From assembly GCA_024583055.1 (NCBI GenBank), contig CP102145.1:1736001-1800000 (forward strand): a DNA stretch of 64,000 bases, read 5' to 3'. The notes beneath the pieces are model-generated. The model did no database searches. It was not told the DNA's origin and saw only the letters and a list, made by a program, of their open reading frames with translations. This document shows positions 24,284 through 35,380 of the stretch, in pieces. Source of the stretch: Streptococcus suis. Lineage in GTDB: Bacteria; Bacillota; Bacilli; Lactobacillales; Streptococcaceae. Positions within the stretch are counted from its first letter, which is position 1. Each line of letters starts with the position of its first letter. Both the position numbers and the translations under genes were made by a program.

Positions 24284-25092
24284 ACCTCCTACTTGCGACA
24301 GCTAAAATGCCTCGCTCAACTTATTATTATCAAGTCAAACAACTGGATAAACCCGAAAAGAACAAAGCAATTAAGGCTGAAATTCAAGCCATATATGATG
24401 ACCATAAAGGTAATTACGGCTATCGTCGGATATATTTAGAACTCAGAAATCGAGGTTTCTTCATCAACCACAAAAAGGTGCAGCGCTTGATGACAGTAAT
24501 GGGCTTAGCGGCTCGTATTCGTCGTAAGCGCAAGTATGCTTCTTACAAAGGTGAGGTGGGTAAGAAGGCTGATAATCTGATTAAACGTCAGTTTGAGGGA
24601 TCTAAGCCTTATGAAAAATGTTATACCGATGTGACGGAGTTTGCTTTGCCTGAAGGGAAACTCTACTTATCGCCTGTTCTTGACGGCTATAATAGTGAGA
24701 TTATTGATTTTACCCTGTCTCGGTCACCTGACTTGAAACAGGTTCAAACCATGCTTGCGAAGGCTTTTCCAGCAGATTTATACAGTGGGACTATTCTCCA
24801 CAGCGATCAAGGTTGGCAATACCAGCACCAGTCTTACCATTACTTTTTGGAAACCAAAGGCATTCGCCCATCCATGTCTCGCAAAGGGAATAGCCCAGAT
24901 AATGGGATGATGGAGTCTTTCTTTGGCATTCTCAAATCTGAAATGTTTTATGGACTCGAGACATCTTATCAATCACTTGACGAGCTTGAAGAAGCTATTA
25001 CAGATTATATTTTTTACTACAACAACAAACGAATCAAAGCAAAATTAAAAGGACTTAGTCCTGTCCAATACAGAACTAAATCCTTTCAATAA
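24199..25092 (+). CDS. IS3-family transposase OrfB (DDE catalytic part, made by -1 frameshift)
   Basis: Retroviral-integrase-type catalytic domain. Read independently it would start at ATG 24259 (277 residues), but the frame is open back to the slippery site, so the working product is probably the OrfAB fusion. It has an HTH_21 segment ([22 protein letters not shown]) and then DDE residues: Asp in KCYTDVTEF, Asp in HSDQGWQYQ and Glu in [14 protein letters not shown]. The frame is intact, so the element is potentially active. Confidence 0.9.
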   Translation, partial: ERTSLEGRSTSARTAETIRDMVQGGFRLDLLLATAKMPRSTYYYQVKQLDKPEKNKAIKAEIQAIYDDHKGNYGYRRIYLELRNRGFFINHKKVQRLMTVMGLAARIRRKRKYASYKGEVGKKADNLIKRQFEGSKPYEKCYTDVTEFALPEGKLYLSPVLDGYNSEIIDFTLSRSPDLKQVQTMLAKAFPADLYSGTILHSDQGWQYQHQSYHYFLETKGIRPSMSRKGNSPDNGMMESFFGILKSEMFYGLETSYQSLDELEEAITDYIFYYNNKRIKAKLKGLSPVQYRTKSFQ

Positions 25093-25210
25093 TTATTTGT
25101 CCAACTTTTTGGGGTCAGTACATATGCCTCTCTTTTTTATTTGAAAAATAGTAAAAAAGCGCAAAAAATCACTACCTGTACTATACTGTAATTGAAATTT
25201 TTAAAGTTTA

Positions 25211-25252
25211 GGTGCTAGAACTGTTGCCTCAGTCCTAGCGCCTTTTCTTTTT
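25211..25252 (+). terminator. Stand-alone strong terminator hairpin in the IS3-glnQ gap
   Basis: GGTGCTAGAACTG and CAGTCCTAGCGCC pair at 12 of 13 positions around a 6-base loop, followed by TTTTCTTTTT. A TATACT at 25182-25187 lies just upstream but lacks a -35. The hairpin may end a short RNA or catch read-through from the IS. The rest of 25253-25399 holds no gene that I recognise. Confidence 0.7.
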
Positions 25253-25399
25253 GATTTTAGTTGAGTATAATACCGCAATCGGGGGAATAGAGTAGGATGG
25301 AAAAAGGGGGCCAACAAGATGTGTCCTGAAGGCAGTGACTCCCAGGCTTCATACTGTGGCAACAGGGACCTGGTTTGCTTTTGAAGTGTATTGGAGCCC

Positions 25400-25425
25400 A
25401 AAAAAATACCAGCTAGAGCTGGTAT
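25400..25425 (-). terminator. Rho-independent terminator of glnQ
   Basis: On the minus strand ATACCAGCT and AGCTGGTAT form a perfect 9-bp stem with a 2-base loop, followed by a run of T's. Confidence 0.88.
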
Positions 25426-25431
25426 CAAGGC

Positions 25432-26172
25432 TTAACCGAGGAAACGTTTCAAGAATTCTTTGGTTCGCTCTTCTTTTGGATTTTCGAAGATTTGTTGAGG
25501 TGTGCCTTCTTCGGCGATGACGCCCTTGTCCATGAAGATGACACGGTCTGAAACGTCGCGGGCAAATTCCATTTCGTGGGTCACGATGACCATGGTCAAG
25601 CCAGACTCGGCCAATTCTTTCATGGTTTTGAGAACTTCACCCACCATTTCTGGGTCAAGGGCAGAAGTTGGTTCGTCGAAGAGAATAACTTCTGGATCGA
25701 CTGATAGGGCGCGTGCAATGGCTACCCGTTGCTTTTGTCCACCAGAGAGCTGGCTTGGTTTAGCGGCCCAGTATTGCTCGGTCATGCCGACCTTGTTGAG
25801 GTTGGCTTTGGCAATTTTCTCTGCTTCAGCGCGGTCACGTTTGAGAACGGTCGTTTGGGCCACGATAGCATTTTCCAAAACATTGAGGTTGTTGAAGAGA
25901 TTAAAGGATTGGAAAACCATGCCTAATTTCTCACGGTAGGTGGTCAGGTCATAGCCCTTGGCCAAAACGTCTTGACCGTGGTATAGGATGGTGCCTTCCG
26001 TCGGTGTTTCCAAAAGGTTGATAGAACGGAGGAAGGTTGATTTTCCAGAACCGGAAGAGCCGATAATGGAGATAACCTCGCCTTTTTCAACGGTTACTGA
26101 AATGTCCTTGAGGACTTGGTTTTGACCGTAGGATTTTTTCAGATTCTTGATTTCCAGGATGGTATTAGACAT
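25432..26172 (-). CDS. glnQ: Polar amino-acid (glutamine-type) ABC transporter ATPase
   Basis: ATP-hydrolysing subunit that powers the substrate-binding/permease protein encoded just upstream. It has 246 residues. Walker A is GSSGSGKST, the Q-loop is MVFQSFNLF, the signature is LSGGQKQR, Walker B is [11 protein letters not shown] and the H-loop is VTHE. The start is the ATG at 26172 ([11 protein letters not shown]); an earlier in-frame ATG lies inside the upstream gene. It overlaps the permease gene by 8 bp. The symbol reflects family; substrate range (glutamine, glutamate or others) is inferred. Confidence 0.9.
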   Translation of the reverse strand: MSNTILEIKNLKKSYGQNQVLKDISVTVEKGEVISIIGSSGSGKSTFLRSINLLETPTEGTILYHGQDVLAKGYDLTTYREKLGMVFQSFNLFNNLNVLENAIVAQTTVLKRDRAEAEKIAKANLNKVGMTEQYWAAKPSQLSGGQKQRVAIARALSVDPEVILFDEPTSALDPEMVGEVLKTMKELAESGLTMVIVTHEMEFARDVSDRVIFMDKGVIAEEGTPQQIFENPKEERTKEFLKRFLG

Positions 26173-27730
26173 GTGGAACCTCCTCGATTTGCATTTGGTT
26201 GGCACCTGTCGTGTAATTGTCCATATCGAAACGTTTTTCGACAGAACGCAGGATGCGGGTTACAGTGAAGGTCAAGATGAAGTAGATAATGGCAATCACA
26301 GTGAAGGTTTGGAAATATTGGTAAGTCTGGGTCGCGACAGTATTTCCTGAGAAATAAAGCTCAACCACAGAGATAACGTTGAGGACAGATGTATCCTTGA
26401 TATTTATGACAAATTCGTTACCAGTTGCTGGAAGAATGTTGCGGATAACCTGTGGCAAGACAATCTTACGCATGGTTTGATTGTGGGTAAATCCAAGCGC
26501 AGTTGCTGCTTCAAATTGCCCCTTGTCAACAGCGAAGATACCACCGCGGACAATTTCACTCATGTAGGCACCAGTGTTGATAGAAACGATGAAAATAGCT
26601 GCCAGAGTGCGGTCTAGGTTAAGCCCAAAGGCCTGGGCGGTACCGTAGTAGATAACCATAGATTGTACAATCATTGGGGTACCACGGAATACCTCAATGT
26701 AGATATTAATCAGCCAACCGAGAACTTTTTGTCCCATAGCAGCGACCTTGTTTTCAGCTTTTGGAGCAGTGCGGAAGACACCAATCAAAAGACCAATTAG
26801 CGTACCGATGATGGTACCCAAGATGGAAATCAAGAGGGTCATACCAGTTCCGCGTAGGAGTTGTTGCCAGTTGTTGACGATGATATTCCAGACCTGTGTA
26901 AAGAAGCTTGGTTGCGCGTCGGTTGCTTCTTCGACCGGCTGATTTTCAATCATATTGTCCATCAATGCAACTTGGTCGTCTTCAGAAATGGTCGCAAGGA
27001 CTTGGTTGACCTGTGCAAGTCGTGCATCATCCTTACGCATACCGACTGCAATGGTCACGTCCTCGGCATTGGTTTCAAAACCTTCTGAAAGCTCGACCAT
27101 CTTGAAAGCCTTATTAGCAGCCTCAGCGGTACGGCCTTCCGGACGCTCAGACACGTAGGCATCAATAATACCAGCCTCCAGGGCCTGACGAATTTGCGAG
27201 AAATCCCCCATGGCTGTCTGCTTGTTTGCGCCTTCGATCTGGTCAATCAGGTCGTAGAGGTAGACACCTTGTTGCGCAGTGATTTTTGCACCTGCAAAGT
27301 CAGCCAGTTTGCTGGCTGTTGCATATTGACTATCTGCACGAACTACCAATGTCGGAATGGAAGTGTAGTAGCTGTCAGAAAAGGCGATTTCTTTCTTGCG
27401 CTCTTCTGTTGGGCTCATCCCGGCGATGATCATGTCAATCTTACCAGAAGTCAATGCTGGAACCAGACCTTCCCACTTGGTTTTGACCACCAAGAGTTCC
27501 TTGTCCATGGATTCTGCAATTTTTTTGGCGATTTGCACGTCGTATCCGTTAGCGTATTGGTTGGTCCCTTCGATAGGGGCAGCACCATTACTGTCGTCTT
27601 CCTGGGTCCAGTTGAAAGGTGCATAGGCAGCTTCCATCCCGACACGCAGGTATTCATCTGCACGAACGCCTGTAGTGACTGAGAAAACAGTCAGCAGGGT
27701 CAGCAGGAAAATACTGAGTTTATGTTTCAT
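26165..27730 (-). CDS. Glutamine-type ABC transporter, substrate-binding domain fused to permease
   Basis: A 521-residue fusion. A signal peptide (about 1-24, ending GVRA) is followed by a periplasmic-type binding domain (about 25-265; [40 protein letters not shown]). The rest is an integral permease of the His/Glu/Gln family (about 295-505) with the EAA-type loop [21 protein letters not shown]. Fusion of receptor and channel is the normal arrangement in Gram-positive GlnP/GlnHP systems. GGAG lies before the ATG at 27730. The promoter contains a CodY-like box, in line with nitrogen control. Confidence 0.92.
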   Translation of the reverse strand: MKHKLSIFLLTLLTVFSVTTGVRADEYLRVGMEAAYAPFNWTQEDDSNGAAPIEGTNQYANGYDVQIAKKIAESMDKELLVVKTKWEGLVPALTSGKIDMIIAGMSPTEERKKEIAFSDSYYTSIPTLVVRADSQYATASKLADFAGAKITAQQGVYLYDLIDQIEGANKQTAMGDFSQIRQALEAGIIDAYVSERPEGRTAEAANKAFKMVELSEGFETNAEDVTIAVGMRKDDARLAQVNQVLATISEDDQVALMDNMIENQPVEEATDAQPSFFTQVWNIIVNNWQQLLRGTGMTLLISILGTIIGTLIGLLIGVFRTAPKAENKVAAMGQKVLGWLINIYIEVFRGTPMIVQSMVIYYGTAQAFGLNLDRTLAAIFIVSINTGAYMSEIVRGGIFAVDKGQFEAATALGFTHNQTMRKIVLPQVIRNILPATGNEFVINIKDTSVLNVISVVELYFSGNTVATQTYQYFQTFTVIAIIYFILTFTVTRILRSVEKRFDMDNYTTGANQMQIEEVPHV

Positions 27731-27758
27731 AATATCTCCTAATAAAATGTATTGTACC

Positions 27759-27787
27759 ATTGTATAAAAAATTCTGAAAAATTTCAA
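27759..27787 (-). promoter_or_regulatory. glnHP promoter with CodY-like box
   Basis: On the minus strand TTGAAA (27787-27782), a 17-bp spacer and TACAAT (27764-27759). AAAATTCTGAAAAAT at 27768-27782 in the spacer matches the CodY consensus at 12 of 15 positions, so CodY binding there would block RNA polymerase. Confidence 0.65.
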
Positions 27788-27889
27788 TACGATTGCTTTT
27801 TTATTCACAATTATTGTATAAATGTTCTTTGAGCGATAGCATCAAACTATATTTGGCTCTTTGTTTCTCTCATCTTTCGTGGTATAATG

Positions 27890-27898
27890 TCTAAAGTA
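27890..27898 (+). promoter_or_regulatory. Extended -10 promoter of uppP
   Basis: TGG followed by a perfect TATAAT (27893-27898), without a clear -35. About 120 bp of untranslated leader with no recognised riboswitch separates it from the uppP start. Confidence 0.6.
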
Positions 27899-28022
27899 TC
27901 TAGAGCATGATTGGTTTTAAAGAATTAAAAGTATCTTTTATAAAAAAGTCCCTGGTGAGCAAGTTATCTCTTTCCTATGGTATCGCTCGCTGGTCAATGC
28001 AGGTTCTTAAAAGGAGTATCCT

Positions 28023-28859
28023 ATGTTTATCGAATTATTGAAAGCCATTTTCTTAGGCATTGTTGAAGGAATTACGGAATGGTTGCCAGTTTCCTCTACT
28101 GGTCATTTGATTTTGGTCCAGGAATTTATTCAGTTCAACCAGTCGAATAGCTTTGTGGAGATGTTCAACATTGTTATCCAGTTGGGGGCGATTTTGGCTG
28201 TTATGACCATCTATTTCAATCGCCTTAATCCTTTTCAGCCTGGCAAAAGCAAGCGTGAGATTCAGTTAACCTGGCAGCTATGGGCCAAGGTTGTCATTGC
28301 TTGTATTCCATCCATCTTGGTGGCCCTGCCCTTTGATAGCTGGTTTGAGGCCCACTTCAACTTTATGGTGCCCATCGCCATTGCCTTGATTGTCTATGGT
28401 ATTGCCTTTATCTGGATTGAAGAGCGCAATAAGAGAGTCCAGCCTACAGTGACGGACTTGGCGTCCATGCCTTATAAGACGGCTCTGTTTATCGGTCTCT
28501 TCCAGGTTTTGGCCATTATTCCAGGGACTAGCCGTTCTGGGGCGACGATTTTGGGGGCCATTATTCTTGGGACCAGTCGTTCGGTGGCGGCCGACTTTAC
28601 CTTCTTCTTGGCTATTCCTACCATGTTTGGCTATAGCGGGCTCAAGGCGGTCAAGTATTTTATCGACGGCAATACGCTCAACTTTGAACAGGTCCTGATT
28701 CTCTTGGTCGCATCGGTAACGGCCTATCTTGTTTCTGTCGTTGTCATTCGGATGCTGACAGATTATGTGAAGAAACATGATTTTACAGTGTTTGGTTACT
28801 ATCGGATTATCCTGGGGGCCATTCTATTGGTTTATTCTTTCTTGAAGTTTATTTCCTAA
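28023..28859 (+). CDS. uppP: Undecaprenyl-diphosphate phosphatase
   Basis: Membrane enzyme (BacA family) that dephosphorylates undecaprenyl diphosphate, recycling the lipid carrier for peptidoglycan and surface polysaccharides; it also confers bacitracin tolerance. It has 278 residues with about eight membrane segments. The two active-site motifs are present: [15 protein letters not shown] near residue 15 and [10 protein letters not shown] near residue 165. AAAAGGAG precedes the ATG. It lies upstream of mecA and a lipid-linked sugar transferase gene, but with its own promoter. Confidence 0.96.
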   Translation: MFIELLKAIFLGIVEGITEWLPVSSTGHLILVQEFIQFNQSNSFVEMFNIVIQLGAILAVMTIYFNRLNPFQPGKSKREIQLTWQLWAKVVIACIPSILVALPFDSWFEAHFNFMVPIAIALIVYGIAFIWIEERNKRVQPTVTDLASMPYKTALFIGLFQVLAIIPGTSRSGATILGAIILGTSRSVAADFTFFLAIPTMFGYSGLKAVKYFIDGNTLNFEQVLILLVASVTAYLVSVVVIRMLTDYVKKHDFTVFGYYRIILGAILLVYSFLKFIS

Positions 28860-28977
28860 AAGCAGGCTGTCCTGCTTTTCTTTTGTTTTTCCGACGGCAA
28901 TTTAGTATAATGGTGAGAGATTTGTATGAGAATGTGGCCTATTTGTTGGAAAATCTAGGCAGATGTATGAGGTAAGT

Positions 28978-29685
28978 ATGAAAGTAAAACAAATTAGTGA
29001 TTCGACCTTGAAAATCACTATTCTATTAGATGATTTGGAAGAAAGAGGCATGGAGATTGCGGATTTTCTTATGCCCCATGAGAAGACGGAGGAATTCTTT
29101 TATTCTGTTTTAGATGAATTGGAGTTGCCCCTGACATTTCGAGAAAGTGGCATGCTCAGTTTTCGCGTAACGCCCAAGCCTGACAAGGTCGATATTTTTG
29201 TAACCAAGTCAGAGATTGATAAGCACATCAACTTTGAGGACTTGGCTGACTTTGATAATCTCGATGAGGTCAGTCAGATGACGCCGGCGGATTTTCTTCA
29301 GTCTTTGGAGAAAACCCTGAAAGATAAGAGCGCCTATGACAAGGATGCGGTACAGCGTCTGGCAGATATAGAGGCTGAAGAAGAGGCAGAGCCCTATATC
29401 TACTACGTTCTGCACTTTGATCATTTGCACGAAGTGGTTCAATTCGCCCAGGCCATCGATGTGGATTTTGAAGAATCAGAGCTCTACAAGATGAACGATG
29501 ACTACTTTATGACTGTCCTCTTGGATGTGAGTGACCGTTCCGCAGATTATCCAGATTACCTCCTGTCTAGAATGTTGGAATACACGGACGACTCTACCGT
29601 GACCCGTCCTGTTCTGCAGGAACATGGCCAAGTCTTGTTGCCTCTAGCCGCTGTTGAGGAATTGAAGAAGGTAAGTCTTGCATGA
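28978..29685 (+). CDS. mecA: Adaptor protein MecA
   Basis: Adaptor that delivers substrates such as competence sigma factor ComX to the ClpC-ClpP protease. It has 235 residues with the N-terminal substrate-binding part (MKVKQISDSTLKITI), an acidic linker (EAEEEAEPY) and the C-terminal ClpC-binding domain. The start is the ATG at 28978 because GAGG sits just upstream; an in-frame ATG at 28963 is less likely. Its last codons overlap the next gene (ATGA), so the two are coupled, a neighbourhood conserved in streptococci. Confidence 0.93.
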   Translation: MKVKQISDSTLKITILLDDLEERGMEIADFLMPHEKTEEFFYSVLDELELPLTFRESGMLSFRVTPKPDKVDIFVTKSEIDKHINFEDLADFDNLDEVSQMTPADFLQSLEKTLKDKSAYDKDAVQRLADIEAEEEAEPYIYYVLHFDHLHEVVQFAQAIDVDFEESELYKMNDDYFMTVLLDVSDRSADYPDYLLSRMLEYTDDSTVTRPVLQEHGQVLLPLAAVEELKKVSLA

Positions 29686-30863
29686 TGCCTTTTGCTTTGA
29701 AATATGTCCTCATCCTGATTGGAACCTTGATTACCTCGGTCATTCTGACGCCTCTGATCCGTTTTCTGGCTTTTAAAATTGGGGCGGTGGACCATCCAAA
29801 TGCCCGCAGAATTAATAAGGTACCCATGCCAACGGCTGGTGGCCTAGCTATTTTTATCACCTTTTCGGCTGCGGTTCTCTTCTTTCTACCGCAAATCGTT
29901 ACCTATGTGAGCCATAAGGGAACCTATTTTGACTACGTTCTTCCCTTGGTTCTGGCGAGTGGTATGGTGGTGGTGACAGGCTTGGTGGATGATATCAAGG
30001 AGCTCAGTCCTTTGCCCAAATTCCTTGGGATAACAGCTGCGGCCCTAGTCATTTGGTTCTTCACGGATTTCCATTTTGATGCCTTTAAACTGCCTTTTGG
30101 TGGCCCCTATATTGAGTTTCCGACCTGGTTGTCCTTTTTCCTCACCATGCTCTGGATTGTAGCCATTACCAATGCGGTTAATTTGATTGACGGCTTGGAC
30201 GGGCTGGTTTCAGGGGTATCGATTATTTCGCTGACCACCATGGGCCTGGTTTCCTATTTCTTCCTGGTGGAGAGCGAGATTTATTTGACCTTGACCTTAT
30301 TTGTCTTGGTTGTTGCGATTGTTGGGTTTCTGCCCTATAATTACAATCCGGCCATTATTTATCTTGGTGATACGGGAGCCCTCTTTATTGGCTTCATGAT
30401 TGGTGTTTTGTCCCTCCAAGGTCTGAAAAATTCGACCGCTGTAGCTGTTGTGACGCCTATGATTATTCTTGGAGTACCGATTACAGATACGGTTGTGGCC
30501 ATTATTCGTCGAACCCTGTCGGGCAAGAAAATTTATGAAGCAGACCGGATGCATCTCCACCATCGCCTCCTGTCCCTGGGTTTGACCCATCGGGGAACAG
30601 TCTTGGTTATCTATGGGATTTCCTTTTTATTCTCATTGATTTCCCTCTTGTTCAATGTGTCCAGTCGTGTCGGCGGTGTATTGTTGATCTTATCTGCAGG
30701 ATTCGGCCTGGTTCTCTTTTGTGAACTCATCGGTATTTTCGGTGAAAATCGAACGCCCCTCCTCAATCTTCTACGCTTTATTGGCAACAGCGGCTATCGA
30801 CAAGAACGGATAGCAGACTGGAAAGAAAGACGAATTATTCGGAGAAATCAGAAGAAAGATTAA
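29682..30863 (+). CDS. Undecaprenyl-phosphate GlcNAc-1-phosphate transferase (RgpG/TagO/WecA family)
   Basis: A polytopic membrane enzyme of 393 residues that starts polysaccharide or teichoic-acid synthesis by placing a GlcNAc-phosphate on undecaprenyl phosphate. Family motifs in order: DHPNARRINKVPMPTAGG, TGLVDDIKELSP, NAVNLIDGLDGLVSG, IIYLGDTGALFIGF and the HLHHRLLSLG loop. The mecA-rgpG arrangement is known in streptococci, where the product initiates the rhamnose-glucose cell-wall polymer. The choice between RgpG and TagO names cannot be made from sequence alone. Confidence 0.92.
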   Translation: MMPFALKYVLILIGTLITSVILTPLIRFLAFKIGAVDHPNARRINKVPMPTAGGLAIFITFSAAVLFFLPQIVTYVSHKGTYFDYVLPLVLASGMVVVTGLVDDIKELSPLPKFLGITAAALVIWFFTDFHFDAFKLPFGGPYIEFPTWLSFFLTMLWIVAITNAVNLIDGLDGLVSGVSIISLTTMGLVSYFFLVESEIYLTLTLFVLVVAIVGFLPYNYNPAIIYLGDTGALFIGFMIGVLSLQGLKNSTAVAVVTPMIILGVPITDTVVAIIRRTLSGKKIYEADRMHLHHRLLSLGLTHRGTVLVIYGISFLFSLISLLFNVSSRVGGVLLILSAGFGLVLFCELIGIFGENRTPLLNLLRFIGNSGYRQERIADWKERRIIRRNQKKD

Positions 30864-30877
30864 GTCTAGAAACATGG

Positions 30878-30901
30878 AAAGAGCCGATTGGCTCTTTTTT
30901 T
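30878..30901 (+). terminator. Rho-independent terminator after the RgpG/TagO gene
   Basis: AAAGAGCC-GATT-GGCTCTTT with a continuing T run. Confidence 0.9.
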
Positions 30902-31033
30902 GATATACTATGATAGATACTGTTCATTAAAATTTCCAGACAATGAGATTTTATGTGCGTCAAGGGGGGAGCTGCCTGGGCAGTTTTTCCCAGCATGTAT
31001 AAGGGACAGGACAGAAAAATAAAGGAGCATACC

Positions 31034-31807
31034 ATGTCAGTATTAGAAATCAAAGACCTTCATGTGGAAATTGAAGGCAAGGAAATCCTCAAGGGTGTCA
31101 ATTTGACCCTCAAAACAGGTGAAATTGCAGCCATCATGGGACCAAACGGTACCGGTAAATCAACCCTTTCAGCAGCCATCATGGGCAATCCAAGCTACGA
31201 AGTGACGCAAGGGGAAGTCCTCTTTGACGGTGTCAATATCTTGGAATTGGAAGTGGATGAGCGCGCTCGTATGGGTCTTTTCTTGGCCATGCAGTACCCA
31301 TCTGAAATTCCGGGTATTACCAATGCAGAATTCCTCCGTGCAGCTATGAATGCTGGCAAGGAAGACGAGGACAAAATCAACGTCCGCGACTTCATCACCA
31401 AGTTGGACGAGAAAATGGAACTCCTCAATATGAAAGAGGAAATGGCTGAGCGTTACCTCAACGAAGGTTTCTCTGGTGGTGAGAAAAAACGCAACGAAAT
31501 CCTGCAATTGCTCATGTTGGAGCCAACTTTTGCCCTTCTGGACGAAATTGACTCAGGTTTGGACATTGACGCCCTCAAGGTCGTATCAAAAGGCATCAAC
31601 GCTATGCGTGGCGAAGGTTTTGGTGCCATGATTATCACCCACTACCAACGCCTGCTTAACTACATCACGCCTGATGTGGTCCATGTCATGATGGAAGGTC
31701 GTGTCGTCCTGTCAGGCGGCCCTGAATTGGCGCAACGCTTGGAAAAAGAAGGCTATGTTAAGGTAGCTGCTGAGCTTGGCATCGACTACAAAGAAGATGA
31801 CATTTAA
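31034..31807 (+). CDS. sufC: Fe-S cluster assembly ATPase SufC
   Basis: Soluble ABC-type ATPase of the SUF machinery; with SufB and SufD it forms the scaffold complex on which iron-sulfur clusters are built. It has 257 residues with Walker A GPNGTGKST, the SufC-type signature EGFSGGEKKRNEI, Walker B ALLDEIDSGLD and an H-loop in IITHYQR. The start is the ATG at 31034 with AAAGGAG upstream. It is the first gene of sufC-sufD-(GNAT)-sufS-sufU-sufB. Upstream, a short CTGCC/GGCAG hairpin followed by TTTTT (30972-30988) could attenuate transcription (weak). Confidence 0.96.
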   Translation: MSVLEIKDLHVEIEGKEILKGVNLTLKTGEIAAIMGPNGTGKSTLSAAIMGNPSYEVTQGEVLFDGVNILELEVDERARMGLFLAMQYPSEIPGITNAEFLRAAMNAGKEDEDKINVRDFITKLDEKMELLNMKEEMAERYLNEGFSGGEKKRNEILQLLMLEPTFALLDEIDSGLDIDALKVVSKGINAMRGEGFGAMIITHYQRLLNYITPDVVHVMMEGRVVLSGGPELAQRLEKEGYVKVAAELGIDYKEDDI

Positions 31808-31823
31808 GTCTTTGGAGGAACCT

Positions 31824-33086
31824 ATGACCAAAGAATTGATACAAGAATTTTCACTCCAACAGGCCGAGCCAACATGGTTGACAGACCTACGTTTGGCGGC
31901 TTTTGGGAAAATAGCAGAGCTGGACTTGCCAGTTATCGAGCGGGTAAAATTTCACCGTTGGAATTTGGGTGACGGCAGTTTAGCCATCAACGATGCAGTA
32001 GGAAACGTACCGGATTTCACAGCTCTAGGTGACAATCCTATGCTGGTGCAAGTCGGTAGCCAGACGCTTTTGGAACAATTACCAGCAGACCTTGTCGAAA
32101 AAGGAGTAGTCTTTTCAGACTTCACTTCGGCTTTGGAAGTCATTCCGGATGTCATCGAGGAATACTTGGGCTCAGCAGTAGCCTACGACGAGCACAAATT
32201 GGCTGCCTACAATACAGCCTATTTCAACTCGACAGCCGTTCTTTACATTCCGGATAATGTTGAAATTGACCAGCCTGTCGAAGGTATTTTCTACCAAGAC
32301 GCGACAAGTGGCGTGGCTTTTAACAAGCGCGTACTGATTATCGCAGGCAAGAACACCAAGCTCAATTATTTAGAACGATTTGAGAGCCTTGGTGACGACG
32401 CGGTGAAAACCTCTGCCAACATTGTGGTCGAAGTGATTGCCCAGGCAGGAAGCCAGATTAAGTTCTCAGCCATTGACCGCTTGGGGCAGCACCTGGATAC
32501 CTATTTGACTCGCCGTGCGACCATTGGCAACGATGCCAGCGTGGACTGGGCCATTGGCCTCCTTAACAAAGGAAATGTCGTCGCTGACTTGGATGCAGAC
32601 CTCAAGGGAAATGGTAGCCATGCTAATCTCAAGGTGGTCGGCCTGTCAGCTGGTCGTCAGGTTCAGGGTGTCGATACCCGCGTGACTAACTACGGCAATA
32701 ATTCGGTCGGTCATATCCTGCAACACGGGGTTATTTTGGAAAGTGGTACTCTTACCTTCAACGGCATTGGACACATTATTCGTGGTGCCAAGGGAGCAGA
32801 TGCCCAGCAGGAAAGCCGCGTCCTTATGCTGTCTGACAAGGCGCGTTCCGACGCTAACCCAATCCTTCTCATTGATGAGAATGAAGTCACGGCCGGTCAC
32901 GCAGCTTCTATCGGTCAGGTGGACCCAGAGGATATGTATTATCTCATGAGCCGTGGTTTGGATCGCGCGACAGCCGAGCGTCTGGTCATCCGTGGGTTCT
33001 TGGGAGCTGTTATCACAGAAATCCCAGTCAAGGAAGTCCGCGACCAGATGATTGATGTGATTGAAGATAGCTTGTCAAAACGCTAA
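31824..33086 (+). CDS. sufD: Fe-S cluster assembly protein SufD
   Basis: Scaffold partner of SufB and SufC. It has 420 residues. A helical N-terminal part (PTWLTDLRLAAFGKI) leads into the right-handed beta-helix common to SufB and SufD, ending with LLIDENEVTAGHAASIGQVD and [17 protein letters not shown], the conserved C-terminal helical motif containing the family's key histidine. The start is the ATG at 31824 preceded by TTTGGAGGA, 16 bp after sufC. Confidence 0.95.
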   Translation: MTKELIQEFSLQQAEPTWLTDLRLAAFGKIAELDLPVIERVKFHRWNLGDGSLAINDAVGNVPDFTALGDNPMLVQVGSQTLLEQLPADLVEKGVVFSDFTSALEVIPDVIEEYLGSAVAYDEHKLAAYNTAYFNSTAVLYIPDNVEIDQPVEGIFYQDATSGVAFNKRVLIIAGKNTKLNYLERFESLGDDAVKTSANIVVEVIAQAGSQIKFSAIDRLGQHLDTYLTRRATIGNDASVDWAIGLLNKGNVVADLDADLKGNGSHANLKVVGLSAGRQVQGVDTRVTNYGNNSVGHILQHGVILESGTLTFNGIGHIIRGAKGADAQQESRVLMLSDKARSDANPILLIDENEVTAGHAASIGQVDPEDMYYLMSRGLDRATAERLVIRGFLGAVITEIPVKEVRDQMIDVIEDSLSKR

Positions 33087-33087
33087 G

Positions 33088-33636
33088 ATGAAACAAGGAG
33101 AGATTCAAGTTACATTAGAATCCCTTGCCAAGTCGGATTGGGATGCGTTTATCCTGGCAAATCAAGTATCGTTTAACTTCGGAGCTTTGGAAGAATTAGG
33201 AGAACGCCATACCTTCTTTGAGGAGGAAGGCCAGGTCATAGCGCGTGAAACGGTTCTCATGTCTTTGGAACATGGACAAGCCTACTGGATAGTACTGGAA
33301 AATCAGCGAGTAGGCGGCCTTGTTCTCGTCTTAGATGGTGAACAGGGAGAACTAGAAACCCTGTTTACTTCACCAGAAGTCCATGGCCGAGGCATTGGAT
33401 TTGCGACCTGGCAAGTGGTGGAAGCGACCTTTCCACAGGTCAAGGTTTGGCAAACCATCACACCTTACTATGACCAACGCAATATCCATTTCTATGTCAA
33501 TCGATGCGGTTTTCGCATTGTTGAATACTTCAATGCCTTCCATAAAGTAATGTTTTTGGAAGGGAAAGAGGAACAGGATATGCTGGAACAATTTCCGCAG
33601 GGAGTTTTCCGCTTTGAAAAAAGGATAAAGAAGTGA
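33088..33636 (+). CDS. GNAT-family N-acetyltransferase inside the suf operon
   Basis: A 182-residue protein with the acetyl-CoA binding fold: GGLVLVLDGEQGELETLFTSPEVHGRGIGFATW contains the beta4 strand and the R/Q-G-x-G-x-A loop (HGRGIGFA). CGFRIVEYFNAF at about residues 136-147 is the usual late strand of the fold. The target is unknown. It starts one base after the sufD stop with no clear ribosome-binding site, so it is probably translated by re-initiation, and it is followed 9 bp later by sufS. A GNAT gene here is not a core SUF function; it may be an accessory passenger. Confidence 0.8.
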   Translation: MKQGEIQVTLESLAKSDWDAFILANQVSFNFGALEELGERHTFFEEEGQVIARETVLMSLEHGQAYWIVLENQRVGGLVLVLDGEQGELETLFTSPEVHGRGIGFATWQVVEATFPQVKVWQTITPYYDQRNIHFYVNRCGFRIVEYFNAFHKVMFLEGKEEQDMLEQFPQGVFRFEKRIKK

Positions 33637-35287
<1,651 letters not shown>

Positions 35288-35380
35288 GAATAAACAAATA
35301 ATACAGAAAGGATTGTTTGGTTTAGTTAAGTAAACTGAACTGAACAGGCCCAAGATTTATAGGGCTTAGTATCTTATATT

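Larger units (their letters stand above)
23693..25122 (+). mobile_element. IS3-family (IS150/IS861-like) insertion sequence, TATG target duplication
   Basis: The ends are imperfect inverted repeats: left TGAACTGCACCCCAAAAG, and right (complement) TGTACTGACCCCAAAAAG. Both are flanked by TATG (23689-23692 and 25123-25126), a 4-bp target duplication. Two overlapping frames encode orfA and orfB. Removing the element and one TATG restores a perfect rho-independent terminator for the upstream gene. Confidence 0.92.

Noticed and set aside
26165..27730. Frameshift-created fusion of glnH and glnP
   Set aside because: Receptor-permease fusion is the normal form in Gram-positive glutamine transporters, and the joint shows no sign of error.
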